64,000 nt of DNA from Deroplatys truncata (Eukaryota; Arthropoda; Insecta; Mantodea; Mantidae). Shown here in pieces: positions 11,641 to 23,964 of the stretch (within the stretch, counting starts at the first letter, position 1; the number at the start of each line of letters is the position of its first letter). The stretch is from contig CM060983.1 of the NCBI GenBank assembly GCA_030765065.1, positions 51,830,067 through 51,894,066 of the forward strand, given 5' to 3'. A program made the position numbers and the translations under genes. The notes under the pieces are model-generated. The model worked only from the letters and a program-made list of their open reading frames with translations, had not been told where the DNA came from and did no database searches.

Positions 11641-11965
11641 TTCAACTCACAATCAATATCACAACTGGAAACAATCTTCTTTAATTCATACCCAACTCAA
11701 TAGCTTCAAACAATCTAAATGTAGCAAATTGTTGTTTACGATAGTTTACTCCAATTTATATTCCTTTTATTCCACAGAAACTCATCTAGGAAAAGTCAAA
11801 AAGGAGAAAATTCTTAGGGTATGAAAAGGAAAAAACTAAATAAATAAGTAAATAATGCGAAAATTGTCCCACTATGGATTATTCACTACACAAAAGTATT
11901 CATACTGCAATGTACTTTAGATAGGGAGTTTTTTCCCCCATTTGTCAACGGACTTGTGTCAACGG

Positions 11966-12865
11966 TGATACCGTAGTTATTGACGGGAATACACAAATAA
12001 TTAAATAAAGAAATAACAGTAAGATAAAGAAATGATTACAGTAAATAATTTCTGAATATTAAATCAGCGTATAATGTAACAAGTATGAGTTGAAATGTTT
12101 GTCCGGAAAGATAAGAGTAATTAGGAGTCAGGTTGGCCGAAGTCATTAGTGGGCCGAAGTAGCAGGTACCTTAGGCTTAAGGATTATATAGAGTTAAATT
12201 ATATACTCAGTACGGTTGCAGTCACGTAGGCAGAAATTATGGAAAAGAGAAAGACATTTACATTCTGAGAATGTAGCCAGCCTCAATTAGTAACAAAGTC
12301 AGAGACATAAGAGCCGTAACAATTGAAGATTGGCTGCACTTGAAAAATCACGTTGCTGGGAGAAAAATATGTAGGCGGAGCTAAAATGAATAAATGTTCA
12401 TATATCTAGATCCGATAATCACTCTTTTCTTTGGTACCACCAGCGATACTTGTTTGTGTGATATTTTATAGCCCAGTGACGCGCTTGTGTGATTTCGTGG
12501 CTGTCGCGAGGGATCCTGCTTGTCAACATTTTAGCGACCTACGGTGAGTTACGCTTCGAGTTTCTTTTATCGCGGAAACAGTTATTTCCAACCGCACTTT
12601 GATTCTGCAGAAGTTAGAAATTGTTACATTCGAGTGCTACAATTCAGTGTCAATTTATTTCATTGCAAACGGTCGGAAATTCAATTCATTAACTCAAGTA
12701 TTAGTCACAATAAATTTCTCAGTCAATTTAAACTGGTGTTGTCCTCACAATACATTCACGCATACCCTGAGAGAAAATATTTATAGCTCCACCACTGGAG
12801 CAGCCGGCAGCAGAATCAACATCGGATATTGGAGACAACGAGAAATGATGGCAACAACATTCCTG
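11966..12865 (+). repeat. LTR-like repeat, family B, plus-strand copy
   Basis: About 900 bp match, on the opposite strand, the unit at 43,103-44,007. Shared anchors are TGATACCGTA near the start, aataattaaataaagaaat, gcagtcacgtaggc-like sequence, ctcagtcaatttaaactgg and gcagccggcag near the end. A TG start and a long non-coding body suggest an LTR, but the terminal CA and target duplication were not resolved. Short frames inside it are not genes. Confidence 0.5.
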
Positions 12866-12905
12866 TACCAAATTGTCGCTCAATCATCGCGGCATCACAC
12901 TTAAC

Positions 12906-14170
12906 TGATTAAAAGGTATAAAAAGTCAACAATTTTGTATTTAAGACACTTTGGAAATAAACTATTCAACTGTGACAGGGTAGAATGTGACAGAATTTTT
13001 AAAACATTTAGGTAAAAACTGCAACATTTAGGCATTTCACCTACCTTTAAGGAACAACTTTTCTTGCATACTATACAGTATTATACCTACAAACCGTTGA
13101 CAATTACAAGGATAACAGAATGAGATTAAGCACCTGCTTGTACCTCGCATTATCGAGCAGTAAATAAAAATGCGAAACAATACCGTTCATTAGCAAGAGC
13201 ATGTGTTTTGTGTCTTGCTGGCAGCAACAGCTGTGCTGATGACGATGTTGTTTTTCCGATATAACGAGCTATTTTCCATAAATTTATTTTGTGCTATCAG
13301 CGCTATAATGACTTAAATACAACATACAGGAGAGCCTCGTATCATGGCTCTTTGTCCACGCAATATTAATCCCCACGTGTGCAGTAAATGTTCTGTTGGA
13401 ATGTAGAGTTACTGTGCCTGTGGTATACAAGATAATTAAAGTATCACGTACCAATTTTAATTAAACCATGTTATATATGAATAACCAGCTTGAACTTTAT
13501 TACTTCTCCTCTGCTAACCATATGATGGAATATTTGAGAGTTTTAACATTATAGTTTATCGTTTTTGGCGTTGGGAAACACCTGTTCCTTCTAAAACTAA
13601 CAGCTCTTAATACGTTACCTGTAATGTAGAATGAACCAAACTCGTCATCTAGGAGGTAGATTGATTGTTTTTTGTACGGTGTTAAACTTAAGTGTTGCCA
13701 AAATTATTTGTGCTATTAGGACTAATTTATACTGAGTTTTTCTTGAATAACGCGACTGGCAATTCGCTGCTCCCAGGGCATTGCTGTGGGAATACGTTCG
13801 TACAGTAGCGGAGAACCAGCCCCTCATTTCTCCCCTGGATGCAGAGCCTTATGTACTTCCCGGAACAAACTTCACTGCGACGTCACGAGCGTGTGCAATA
13901 CTCCACAGCTTAGAACATAACACGCATTGATGAGAAGTACAATTAAGTACCAAATACTCACCCTTTGCGCTTAAAACAGAAGGAGTGTAGGAAAAATGAT
14001 TGATAATGGACTTAGAAAGAAAAACGAATGGAATAATATTTTTGTGTTTTTCAAAATTAATAAACTGGAATATTTCAAAAAGAAGAAAAATAAGTTCAAT
14101 TCTATAAAATAAAAACCAAGAATGTATTAAAATTGTCTTCCATAAAAATACCTACACTACTGCATCAAGA
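12906..14170. other. Nothing recognised
   Basis: AT-rich sequence without recognisable coding or repeat similarity elsewhere in the window. Confidence 0.4.
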
Positions 14171-14400
14171 AAATAATCTCAGGTGTTGCATTCACATGAC
14201 TTTCTCTAGCTCAATCACTTATTAGTCGGTATACAAATTACCCTTACGAAAGTTTACTTTCCTATCTACTTAATTTTAATCGAGATAAATTAAGAGAATA
14301 GCGACAGTCAAATGTTCAAGAATTGGACGCTGTACGCTGGCATTAAAATTCCATACTCTTTCCATCACATCGCGAGAAATAACTGAAAATCGACAGAATC
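14171..14400 (+). mobile_element. HINE-like repeat, 5' fragment
   Basis: It starts ctcaggtgttgcattcac, continues with atgactttctctagctc, and reaches the gacagtcaaatgttcaagaattgg and cgcgagaaataactgaaaatcg blocks before losing similarity. The 3' hairpin end is absent. Confidence 0.55.
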
Positions 14401-15430
14401 AGTGTTACGGATTTATGGCCTCGAATACAAACTGCGTGGAGGGAAATCCCTCAGGAACTTATTCAGAAAACCTTTTTTATTCAATGCCACGGCGTATAGC
14501 AGTTCTAATTGCAGTGCATGGAGGCCACACCAAATACTGAATATTAGGGCTCAAAGGTCATGTATAGATTTGAAAAGTTTATCATTTGTTGCTTGTCATG
14601 CACCTAACCTGTGGTATTAAATTCATTGAATTCATGCGTTTCCTTCTTGGTGTTGCAATTTTCACAAATGGCAGTTTATATTAAAAGATAATATGTAATA
14701 TGTTGATAAGAAGAATAAAACTTATATATAGAAGAAGAAAAAGAAATGTTAGAATAAAGGAAAGAAAAAAAAGATTATTTCAATCGAATAAAATATAATT
14801 AAAGTGTAGTATAATTGATGGGAATAAAAAATTAAATAGAATAAAGACATTTAAATGTGCTGAAAAATAAAATATTTATAACGAGCATTATTGTAACTCG
14901 GGACATCATTAAATAAGAAGAGGAAGAAGGCTGAAAAGAGAACGCAATATATGTCAGATGTTTAAATACAGACTGCCAGTTGCGTAGGTAACATTTCTCT
15001 TGTACGTACCATTTCTCTGACTTTACAAGCTGAACATTGCAGAACGTTCTGAAGTTGAGTTTATAATAACTCATCTGCATACACAAAACATAAGTTTCTA
15101 TATTTATATTGCATAGCGCGGGATGTACGCCGAACTGAATACCCTGCTCGTTTCATTTTGCTCGCTACATAAGCAAGGTAATCGTTTTATAACGGGGTTC
15201 ATTAACCTAAATTAATCGATGAAATTACGTGTTAAGAACGAATTGCTGCACAGGTAAGCGTGAACAGGATATCTAAATTAGATGTCAATCGAGTTTTCAT
15301 GGAAGCATATGGGAACATGTTACAGTTTTAGTAAATATCGTCGTTCTTAAAGTAATTTATCAGCAACATGCAGCTATTCTGTACTGTGGATAGCTGCACA
15401 TATAATTTTAGATATTTCGATATTTACAAG
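14401..15430. other. Nothing recognised
   Basis: AT- and purine-rich sequence (for example 14,700-14,830). Small frames show no family resemblance. Confidence 0.4.
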
Positions 15431-15568
15431 TATAGATGATGTCGCATAAGTAATGTCGGTTTTTAAGAAAAACTTTATTTCAAATGTGTTGTTACAGGAA
15501 ATTATTCTAATCTTCAAAATAAAGACCATTCGATTCTATCGTCCTGAGCCATATTTCAGCGAGGTTTG

Positions 15569-16070
15569 CTATCCCGCAACGGTACCAATTTCTGATGCGA
15601 AGAATTCCTCCATTCCAACTACTTCAGTGTTTTCAAAATTTCTTCCACGCAGAAAATAGGACACGGATCTAAGCAGATGGTAATCTGATGGAGCAAGATC
15701 AGGATTATATGTTGGATGTAGTAACAGTTCGATTCCTTCCAATTTCTGAATTTTTCCCATTGTTCTTTGAGCTGTATGAGGTGTCTCATTGTCCTGCTGC
15801 AAGAGAAGTCGGTTTCTATCAATTAATGCCGGATACTTCTGCTTCAAAACTTGATGAACTCGTTCTATTTGTTGAGAATAAAGATCTGCATCGACTGCAC
15901 ATCCATTTGAAACAAACTCCCAGTGAATTACACCTTCAAAATTCCACCAGACATACATCATTATTTCATGTCTGAACTGATTTTTTTAACGACAACGTTT
16001 GCAGGCTGACGGGTATCAAGCCACTGTTTCGGTTGCGGTAATACACCCACTTTTCATCGCATGTAACAAT
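15569..16070 (-). pseudogene. Mariner transposase, catalytic C-terminal half
   Basis: It begins in sequence encoding IVTCDEKWVYYRN (first catalytic D, about 16,070-16,030) and continues in the 130-aa frame 15,961-15,569 with LLLQQDNETPH (second D) and NPDLAPSDYHLL (third D, DD34D spacing region). All three acidic positions remain, but a frame break lies near 15,965 and the N-terminal half is displaced by the LTR. The wild-type enzyme would cut and paste at TA sites. Confidence 0.75.
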
Positions 16071-16992
16071 TGAAGTAGTTTGTATTGAAGGAGTTGTATT
16101 ATATTTCAACTGTTGGGGAGCCGAACTTGTAGTAGTTGCAACCGCACGTATAGTAAACAGTTTCCCGTAGCCTTCGCCCCAAATGTATTTTCAGGTGGCC
16201 TTTGCCTCAAGTTTAAAAAATATTAACTTTGTAGTTTGACTGTTTCTTTAAGTATTATATATTTAGGTTCACCTCGGCTGCGTCAGTATTTATTTTAGAG
16301 ACATGGATGTCTTGGCAGGGCGTGATGCGACAAAGAATATAGGCTTACACAGACTATTATTTTTACTTCACTCCTTTTATTAATACTTGATACGATTTAA
16401 ATAACACTTCACTGATATAGAGAGAGCTGTGAGATTCTTACACCTTTTAACACGTATACCATTTTCGTCTCACACGAATACATATTAAATCTCTCGAGGA
16501 CACACAACCAACGCATCCAGTTATGAGCATTGTTTGGAGGCAACTGAATAGATTTCAACATTCTAAACTTGTAAATTTCTGTATTTCAAGTCTCTGATTG
16601 GCTAATCCTAGTCCAATAGAATACCTTCATTTAACTAAAGCTTTTACTGGTTGTTGATTGGCTATTTTTTTAAACTGTCTCAAAAATTTACATTATTGCT
16701 GCTCTAATAATGACTAGTAGCATTTAAACTTCCTTACTCATTATTGCCTCAAGCCTACCTCATTGTTAGCAACTTTAAACCTATTTTTCTCACAGCTCCT
16801 ACATTATTAAATTACGTAATGCATTCAAATAACATTATTGAACATGTTTACAATAATATAAGCATATGCAATGACTGTTACATACATTTTACACATTATT
16901 ACATACACATATTGCTTCAAGACGGGCTGTTATTGAATTTATATATTATTTAATTTAACTTAAATCATTTAAATGTTAAAAATACTACCTCA
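16071..16992 (+). mobile_element. Solo LTR, family A (922 bp), inserted in mariner
   Basis: It begins TGAAGTAGTTTG and ends CTACCTCA, matching the 7,664-8,546 unit throughout (for example ctgttggggagccgaacttg, cctcggctgcgtcag, ggttgttgattggctat). The flanking tetranucleotides are caat and cagt, a one-mismatch duplication. It interrupts the mariner transposase between FIREL and IVTCDEKW, so it arrived after the mariner. Confidence 0.7.
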
Positions 16993-17460
16993 CAGTTCTC
17001 TGATAAATCTATCATGACCGGGATTAGCGATAAGCTGACGACAGATATCCATTCTAGCTGAGCTTGAACAGCTGTCAATTCATGTGGTATAAATTTACAG
17101 CCTCTGAACGATGTTTAAGTGTCTAAATATGCCGATGCACCAAGTTTTTCTGATAACCTCCGAATGTGCTTTTCTGTGGACTTTCTTCCAAAGCTCTGAG
17201 TGTATTCTCAAAATTCCATAATATGGGTCTTCCAGGACGTTGTAAATCCTTAATGTTTTCGCCTCCATTACTGAAACGCTGGAACCATCGTTGTGCTACT
17301 CGATCACTAACGACACCTTCACCTTCGATTTCACATGTTTTTCGAGCAGCGGCAGCAGCTTTATAATCTTGTTTCCAGTAATGATTCAGAAGGATTCTAA
17401 CCTCAAACTTTGTTGCCTCCAGTTTAAAACCTTGTAGTACCAACTGCTGGCTGTCAACAT
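16993..17460 (-). pseudogene. Mariner transposase, N-terminal half
   Basis: The minus-strand frame 17,443-17,123 (106 aa) includes EVRILLNHYWKQDYKAAAAARKTCEIEG and VAQRWFQRFSNGGENIKDLQRPGRP, the helix-turn-helix and linker of mariner transposases. Further coding (CRQLIANPGHDRFIREL) continues to the LTR boundary in another frame. It is the upstream half of the pseudogene at 15,569-16,070. Confidence 0.7.
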
Positions 17461-17523
17461 GTTAACAATACCGAGCAATAACCATAGTACCCTATAAAAA
17501 GAATTAACAAATATTAAAGTATA

Positions 17524-18635
17524 CAGGTTGGGCAAGAAGTCTCCGTACCCATACCCCTGCGAGTATCAAATGTTATTATGTATACTGGTAGTACAAAATG
17601 TTACTATGCTATATAGTTTTGTTACTTATCAATTGTTGGAATTCATGGTTACATGTTTTCGCAATCGAGTTTTAATTTGTAGCCATGGCAGATATGAGCG
17701 GTCATAGTTACACTATTGAGGAGCACTTAGTAACAAGTGTGTGGGTGCACGAACGACAACACACAGGGCAGACAATGAGACAGATTATGGAAACATTCCA
17801 GGAAAGATTTAATAAGCCTCCACCACGAATAGCAACACTTGTGGGTTGGGAAAAGCTGATTTTGCTTGTGGTGGTGTTAAAGACAGGCCGTGGAGCGGAA
17901 GACACGAGAAGAAACATGTGCCGTAGTCTCTGCTTCAATTGAACAATCTCCTATGAAGTCGACATCTAAACGTGCTTCGGAACTCGGCATACCCAGGACA
18001 ACAATGCGAGATCACATGAAAAAGGACCTTACGCGAGAATCCTCATTATGCTGTCGAGTTAGAAATGAACCCACCTCACACAATGGTATAGGCAGCGATG
18101 ACATCAAATCTGCTTTAGCCGAACTATTTTTTAAGGGACTGTGAATGGCGAAAATTATTTACACATGTTACAGACATGGTTAATCCCTCAGCTTGAGGAA
18201 AGGGCCTCATAGAATGCATATTGTTGCAGCAAGACGGAGCACTTTCTCACTACGTTCTTGCAGTGCGCGGATTCCTAAATTAACACTTTCCAGGACGGTG
18301 GATCAGCAACACCAGCTCCCTTGAAATGACCACCAAGAATTGCTGACCTCACCACACCTGACTACTCGTTATGGGGAGCCATTAAGCCGCATGTATCTGC
18401 ACGCCGTTATGCTACAAACGAAGAACTGCGAATGTTGTTGAGGATGCATTTCGCACTATAAAACCAGGCATGTGCTCAAGGATATGTCAAGAAGAACATG
18501 GAGGCATGTGGAACTGTATTTAAAGCATGATGAGGAACTTACAGGTATATGGACACTTAATACTTGAGTACGTCTGCTAAAGTAAATCAATTAGTATTCG
18601 ATACTAGGCGGCACGGGGACTTCTCGCACAGCCTG
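17524..18635 (+). mobile_element. DUF4817-type transposon with TIRs and TA duplication
   Basis: The left end caggttgggcaagaagtctc and right end gacttctcgcacagcctg form inverted repeats, each flanked by TA (17,522-17,523 and 18,636-18,637). The 1.1-kb element contains a degraded transposase. A sister copy starts at 35,534 with the same left end. Confidence 0.75.
17685..18530 (+). pseudogene. DUF4817-type transposase, degraded
   Basis: The start MADMSGHSYTIEEHL and FQERFNKPPPRIATL correspond to the N-terminal helix-turn-helix. A frame shift leads to SIEQSPMKSTSKRASELGIPRTTMRDHMKKDL (17,925-18,030), the second helix-turn-helix. The catalytic core is mostly missing. Residual sequence around 18,320-18,400 still encodes a DYSLWGAIKPHVSARRYATNEELR-like C-terminal segment in broken frames. 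No activity is expected. Confidence 0.7.
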
Positions 18636-18639
18636 TATA

Positions 18640-19020
18640 TGCATACTATATAAACCCAATTAAGAAACCGACATTATTTATGAGACAAGCGAAGAACAGT
18701 AAATGTTGATTTCAATGTGCATTTTTATAAGTTGGATAATAAATGTTTGTTAAGTCAGTTTAATTACAAATTCTGAGCAGGAGAGCACTTGTCATTGGTT
18801 AGGTTCAATTGAATGAGCACTGTGCTTATGAAAAATGGTCATTAAGGTAAGCTCTATATGTCCGTGACGTCATCAGCAGCCATGATGCTCCTGTGTCTGA
18901 CCCTGCTATACTTCTTGACAATAAATCAATAAGACATTGCCAGTAACTTATTAAATCTATATGTTAAAGAATAACTATTATCATGTAGTAGGTTAAGCTC
19001 CGAGGTTAGGTTGGATTGGA
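18640..19020. other. Nothing recognised
   Basis: A short AT-rich interval between a transposon and a SINE, with no supported feature. Confidence 0.4.
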
Positions 19021-19024
19021 TTGT

Positions 19025-19585
19025 GAAGCTAAGAGCATTCGACACCGATCCAGGAATGAGGATGTTGTACCGATGCCCCACGAGGGGACGCCCGCGGGAG
19101 GGAAGGATGAGATGAAAGGAGACAGCGGGCAGCAGGAACCAGGGGTGACAAACACAGCAACCATAGAGCCCCGACAGTTTGCACATTGAGACCCGCACGA
19201 GTCAGACAGCCAGACCGAGGACACTGCCCCACACGGTTCAACCCCCTCCAAGGGGCGGTCGTTATACCCCGGCAGCCAGCCTGAAGGCCGAGAGACGGAG
19301 AAAATTCATAGTTCCTTTCTCCCTGCCCCGCTGCACCGAAACACCATCCCCGACACTTCCAACCGTGAAAAGGATCAAACGGGGTGAAGGATGAATGAAA
19401 TTATTAATGGAACGAAATGGAGGGATAGAAAATTCGGGGGATGAAAGAAACCACTCCAGTATGCGCCCAACGACCCAGAAAAAAACAAAAAAACCCATGG
19501 GTCAGAGTGGGCAGTTCCGGGTTCGAACCCGGGATCTCCCGAATTCGGGCCACAAGCGTTATCACCTGAGCCATCCCGTAAGTTC
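19025..19585 (-). mobile_element. tRNA-derived SINE, family 1 copy (long, GC-rich)
   Basis: On the minus strand the head (19,585-19,500) reads gatggctcaggtgataacgc then gatcccgggttcgaacccgg: clear A- and B-box-like elements. The body contains gggcgcatactggagtggtt, equivalent to gcgaatgctggggtggttt in the copy at 800-1,228. Several overlapping frames here are by-products of GC-rich repeat sequence. Confidence 0.7.
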
Positions 19586-19589
19586 GCTT

Positions 19590-20395
19590 CGGGGTTTTTC
19601 GCTCAAGCGTCGCAAAACATGCCTGATTATTTGCCTCTGGCCACAAGGTTTGCTTCGGCGTGCTTTATTTCGCAGATTGATAGACCTACTCCATTATGAT
19701 AAGCTGACTGCTTTTAAATTGCATACAAGTTCTTGGGCTTGTGAAGCTGAGAGATGTGTAGGAAATACAGTGTTAAACATCAGAAGCGACTCTGCACGAT
19801 AAACAATAACATCTGAATCAGCACTCACCTCGAGAACTGCTTTGTTCCGAGATGACCGTATGGTGTGCAAATACAACTGATATATTATACAACTGTTTCA
19901 CTAGTAATACAAATTTAGGCTTCATACTATTTAAAAATAATAAGTTAAGAGTGTATAAGTGCGCCTGTCTTCAGTTTAATCTATGTCTCTGTGCTGGTGT
20001 GTATGTCTGTTGTAAGCACCTTTCAGAATTCACGTGTCTAGAATACATCTGTGGTGTATGCGCAAGATACAAGAAAGTGAATCTAAATATTTGTTAATTT
20101 TCCTCTCTAATTCGCACTGGGCAGTGTTTAGAAAACTACTTACAGTGGTGTACTTCACAGAGGTGGTTATTGTGCGAAAACAAATAAAGGAACAACAAAT
20201 AAAACACCATAAAATTCCCTCCACCAAGCAGTGGCCTAAGAGCGTTACGTTTCACTGTCTCTATCTCTCTTTCTTCCATCCCATATGTTTACAAAAGGAT
20301 CATGCTTGGTTGAGACAGAATATAAGTTAATCTAGCGATGCGAGACAAAATGAAAATGTTACGCCTACGTCGGGTTATAAACGGTGTTCAAAATT
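19590..20395. other. Nothing recognised
   Basis: Single-copy-looking DNA with short frames only, none with family similarity. Confidence 0.4.
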
Positions 20396-20399
20396 CACC

Positions 20400-20990
20400 G
20401 AGCAAGACGCCTCAGGCGGTTGCGTCAGTGGTCCACATTCCGGAATTCGCGGCTTCGATTCCCGCGCCGACCTTCCTGACCCATGGATTTTTTCGGGGGT
20501 TTCCTTAGGTCACTCGAATGCTGGGAAGGCTCATTGGCTCCCCTGAATTCCTCTCTCCCTCATTCCCTCTCATTTCACCCTCCAACTTCACGTTACATGT
20601 TGCCTCTGGGGCTGTGTCGGACGACTACGGACAGATGGCGCAGATAGCTTGCGTTTTGTAACTTCTCCTCGTCCCCCTCCGATGGAGGCCGCTCGAGTCT
20701 TCACAGCTGAGTCGAGCTTTCCCCGGTCTCCGTTGGGAGCCTTTGAGCCCCCCAGGCTGCCTTGAGCGCTCTCCGGCTGGATGGTTAAGTTTGTAACTTG
20801 TTAGGGATCTCTGCCCGCCTCTGTCGCCTGCGTTCGGCCGGTCCTGCAGCCCATACTTCGCCTGCGGTTCCTTTATCTCATCCGTTCCTCCCGGGTGGTG
20901 TATGCACAAAAGATCCCTGTGCGGGTCGAGGTGCTAGGTGTCCCCTCCGTAGCGTAACCCTAATCCTAAATTATGCCTCTCTACATCTGT
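20400..20990 (+). mobile_element. SINE, family 1 copy
   Basis: The head contains cctcaggcggttgcgtcagt and gcggcttcgattcccgcgcc (B-box-like). The body holds ccatggattttttcggggg, cactcgaatgctgggaagg and ggacagatggcgcagat, in the same order as the copies at 800-1,228 and 34,452-34,995. Confidence 0.65.
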
Positions 20991-21164
20991 ACAACTTTGG
21001 GACATGTTGAACACGTTATTGAATACTCGATAAATTTCTACAGCCGAAATATTGGAAACCGCACGCCGGATAGAAAAATAAGCTTTAGTAGAATAGTAGA
21101 TATGATCATTAATAAACGGTAGACTAAGGTAGAAATTTTTTGTGAACGTATCACATCAGATTCT

Positions 21165-21435
21165 TTCAGTAGTGTTTAACGACCATTGTTACTACATACG
21201 GTAGCACGGCGATGGTCATTAATGAAATGAAACGAAATGAATATTAGGAAAGGAAATTTGGGAAGAAAACTTTCCAGGCCTAAGGTTGGGGTACCTCCCC
21301 GAATTTGCCAGTTGATACCTAAGGAAAACCTGGGAAAATCTTCAGCCCTGGCGAGGTATGAACCGCAGACTTCCCCGTTCATGAGTGCGTGCTCTCGGCT
21401 ACCCTGTCGGTAAATCTGACGCGAACACACGACTT
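21165..21435 (-). mobile_element. SINE, family 3 copy
   Basis: The minus-strand head carries gggtagccgagagcacgc (A-box-like) and gtctgcggttcatacctcgc (B-box-like). The body (ggaaaggaaatttgggaaga, gttggggtacctccccgaat) is shared with 27,122-27,320. Confidence 0.6.
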
Positions 21436-21439
21436 TCTA

Positions 21440-22230
21440 TACCCATAATAAATCCACATACAACTGTTATACACGTAATATCCACATAAAATTCATTCTT
21501 TTATCTGCGCTACGTCATTCATATCACATTTTGTTTAAGGAAAGATTTGAAATTAATCAAGAATTGCATAGTCGCATACAGCATGCTGAAGCACGCACCT
21601 ACTCAGGCACAACTTCTACAAAGAAAACCCCTTGACTGCAGGATCAGTGGGAGAAGTGACTCTGATCAAATAGCTCGATAAAAAAAGAAAGGGAAAAAAA
21701 GGCAAGTGATCGCCTCTGTCTTTGTTAAAGCGAGAGAAGTGTTTTCTTTTGTTCCTGTATGTTAACTTCGGGTGACAGAAGACTTTACTCTCGCGAAACG
21801 CGATGGCCCGATAATGAGTCCAGAAGACAAAACAGCTTACGGCTTTTTGCTGCTCATTTCGTCCCTCTGAGACGTTTCGGATGTTTTCCCAGAGAAAGGC
21901 TTTCACATCGCTTCATTATTTACATTCGTTTTCGTCTTCAAGAAGAGTCTCATTCTTATTTACTAACGTTTCCATGGAAACGTCCCCAGAGACTATTGGT
22001 CTGTGTTGTGCTTTTAGCAGAGAAGTTTACTCCTCTTTTTTTTAAGTAGTGGGTGTATACAGAAAGCATGGCCACCTGTATTGAAGATGTAGCCTGCTTT
22101 ATTGCCTTTTCAGAGTGTTTCTAGCACTTAACATTCAGGAATCGACATCGAAAGTCATCAACATGCTCTAGTCCGAAGATTCTTTACCAGTTGCTCTTCA
22201 CTCAATTCAAAAAAGAATTTATGTAAAAGA
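21440..22230. other. Nothing recognised
   Basis: Two overlapping frames of 96 codons on opposite strands (about 21,616-22,049) show no family resemblance and no supporting context. I would not call a gene. Confidence 0.4.
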
Positions 22231-22236
22231 GTGTTA

Positions 22237-22520
22237 CTTTCTCTAACTCTTAGGTAGAGAAAGTATTGTATTCTACCCAAAAATTACATATCGAAGTTTC
22301 ACAAAAAATACCTTTGTGAAAACCCAAAACAATAAGTAAAAAGAACGGAAAAAGCCTCCTGTATAGATATCTATGAAAAGATTAACACAAATCTGATGTG
22401 TTAAATTCACATGACACTCTCTACCCATTCTTCCATAAAATAGTCTTACGATTGCTTATTTTTCTATCCACTTTGTATTAATCAGGATATACATTTGCAG
22501 TAATGATTTCATTACGCAAA
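22237..22520. mobile_element. HINE-like repeat fragments in inverted arrangement
   Basis: A reverse-orientation 3' end (22,237-22,325, ttactttctctaactctta) is followed by a forward 5' end (22,389-22,520, atctgatgtgttaaattcac). Both are truncated. Confidence 0.55.
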
Positions 22521-22524
22521 AGTG

Positions 22525-23060
22525 TTTTTCTTTATCCATACAAAACTATAAGCAACCTTAATTGTTGGTCAAATCGTTAATAATTTGCCACATTATAACA
22601 ATAGCTTAATACCTACAATTACATCATAAAACAATTATCTTTATATTCTTCATAAACGCAGTAGGTAAATATAGAAACTTGGTAATTTCACCTTGTTTCT
22701 TTATTTTCAATATACACCATAATTATGATGTCTTTACACACCAGAATATAACAAATTTCACACAATTACATATTAATAAATAAATACATAAGTTAATGTT
22801 AACTACTAAAACAATGGGTAGAATTTTATATTAACCTGTTCTGAAATATATGCCAAAAACAATGTTTACGAATTATTCATAACACTTTTTACTCTCCATC
22901 CAACTAAGAAATGTATTCTTTTTCACAACTAGCAAGACAGTATTTATACATCTCCTACGATTTAATTATGTTTGTATGTTTATTGTATTATTTGTGTTAT
23001 AATTTTATTCCATAGCAGGGTTCATCCATATGTGCAATGTAAAGAAGTTTGTCTATACTT
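22525..23060. other. AT-rich, nothing recognised
   Basis: Very AT-rich sequence without frames or shared repeats. Confidence 0.4.
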
Positions 23061-23062
23061 TA

Positions 23063-23201
23063 TTACTTTCTCTACTACGTATAGTAAGTAGGGGAAGTAT
23101 TGCATTCCACCCAAAAATTCGATACCGAGATTTCACCGGAAATACATGTTTTGAGACCTCCTGAATCCAAAAAAAGCATTTTTGGAAACATGTCCGTGTG
23201 T

Positions 23202-23246
<45 letters not shown>

Positions 23247-23964
23247 TGTGTGTCTGTGTGTGTGTGTCTGTGAACAGCATAACTCAAAAACGAACAGTCG
23301 GATAAACACCAAACTTGGTATTTAGGTTCAGTATCTTCCAGAGATGCGACACGAAGGTTTTCAAGAAAATCCCCCCACCCCAGACTACCCTTTACATGGA
23401 ACATTTTTCGAAAATTTTAATTTTCTCAAAAATGGCTCTAACGATTTTGATTAAAATATCATATGTTTAATATATTTTCATGACAAATAAGATGTATATC
23501 TTGAATTTTCTGGGAATGTCTTTAAAAGTATTCTTCATTGTGAACGACTTTTGCATAACTGGTAAACCATAAGAGATAGACAAAATTTTATTGCACAAAA
23601 AATGTAGATCGCGTTAAAGTACACAATTTATGTCACATACATTTTTTTGTTGAGTGAACCGTTTTTGAGATATTGCTTGTTATTCCCTTAAATTTTCCAA
23701 TACTTATACTTTTTCTCAAATTCGTTATTCATTTTTTTATAACCTGGACTTGCAAAGAGAATGGAATGCGCCGCATAGCAACCAGCGTTAAAATATTTGA
23801 CCATCGCTTAAAAGCTACCATATTCCCCTTGCATCTACAAGAAAATTAGCAATAAGATTAACATCTCGATATCTCCATTAACATAAAGCATATGGAGAAT
23901 AGGCGTTTGTAAAAATAGATTGTACAAGAGTAGAGAAAGTCATGTGAGTGTAACACATCAGATT
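23063..23964 (-). mobile_element. HINE-like repeat, full-length copy with expanded GT microsatellite
   Basis: The best-preserved copy (about 0.9 kb): ttactttctctactacgtat at the left, gtaacacatcagattttt at the right. About 80 bp of (GT)n with CT interruptions (23,196-23,275) sits where other copies have a short tgtgtgtctgtg tract. No coding capacity: the threonine/histidine-rich frames are microsatellite translations. Confidence 0.75.

Larger units (their letters stand above)
15432..17460 (-). mobile_element. Mariner element split by a solo LTR
   Basis: The lower end carries gcataagtaatgtcggtttt, which looks like a mariner terminal repeat. The transposase reads on the minus strand and is cut in two by the LTR at 16,071-16,992. 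The upper terminal repeat was not resolved. Without the LTR the element is about 1.1 kb of recognisable mariner. Confidence 0.65.

Noticed and set aside
21616-22049. Possible host exon with ~96-codon frames
   Set aside because: Overlapping frames on both strands, no domain, and no splice-site or neighbouring exon evidence.
23053-23404. Threonine/histidine-rich proteins
   Set aside because: They are translations of the (GT)n microsatellite within a HINE-like repeat.
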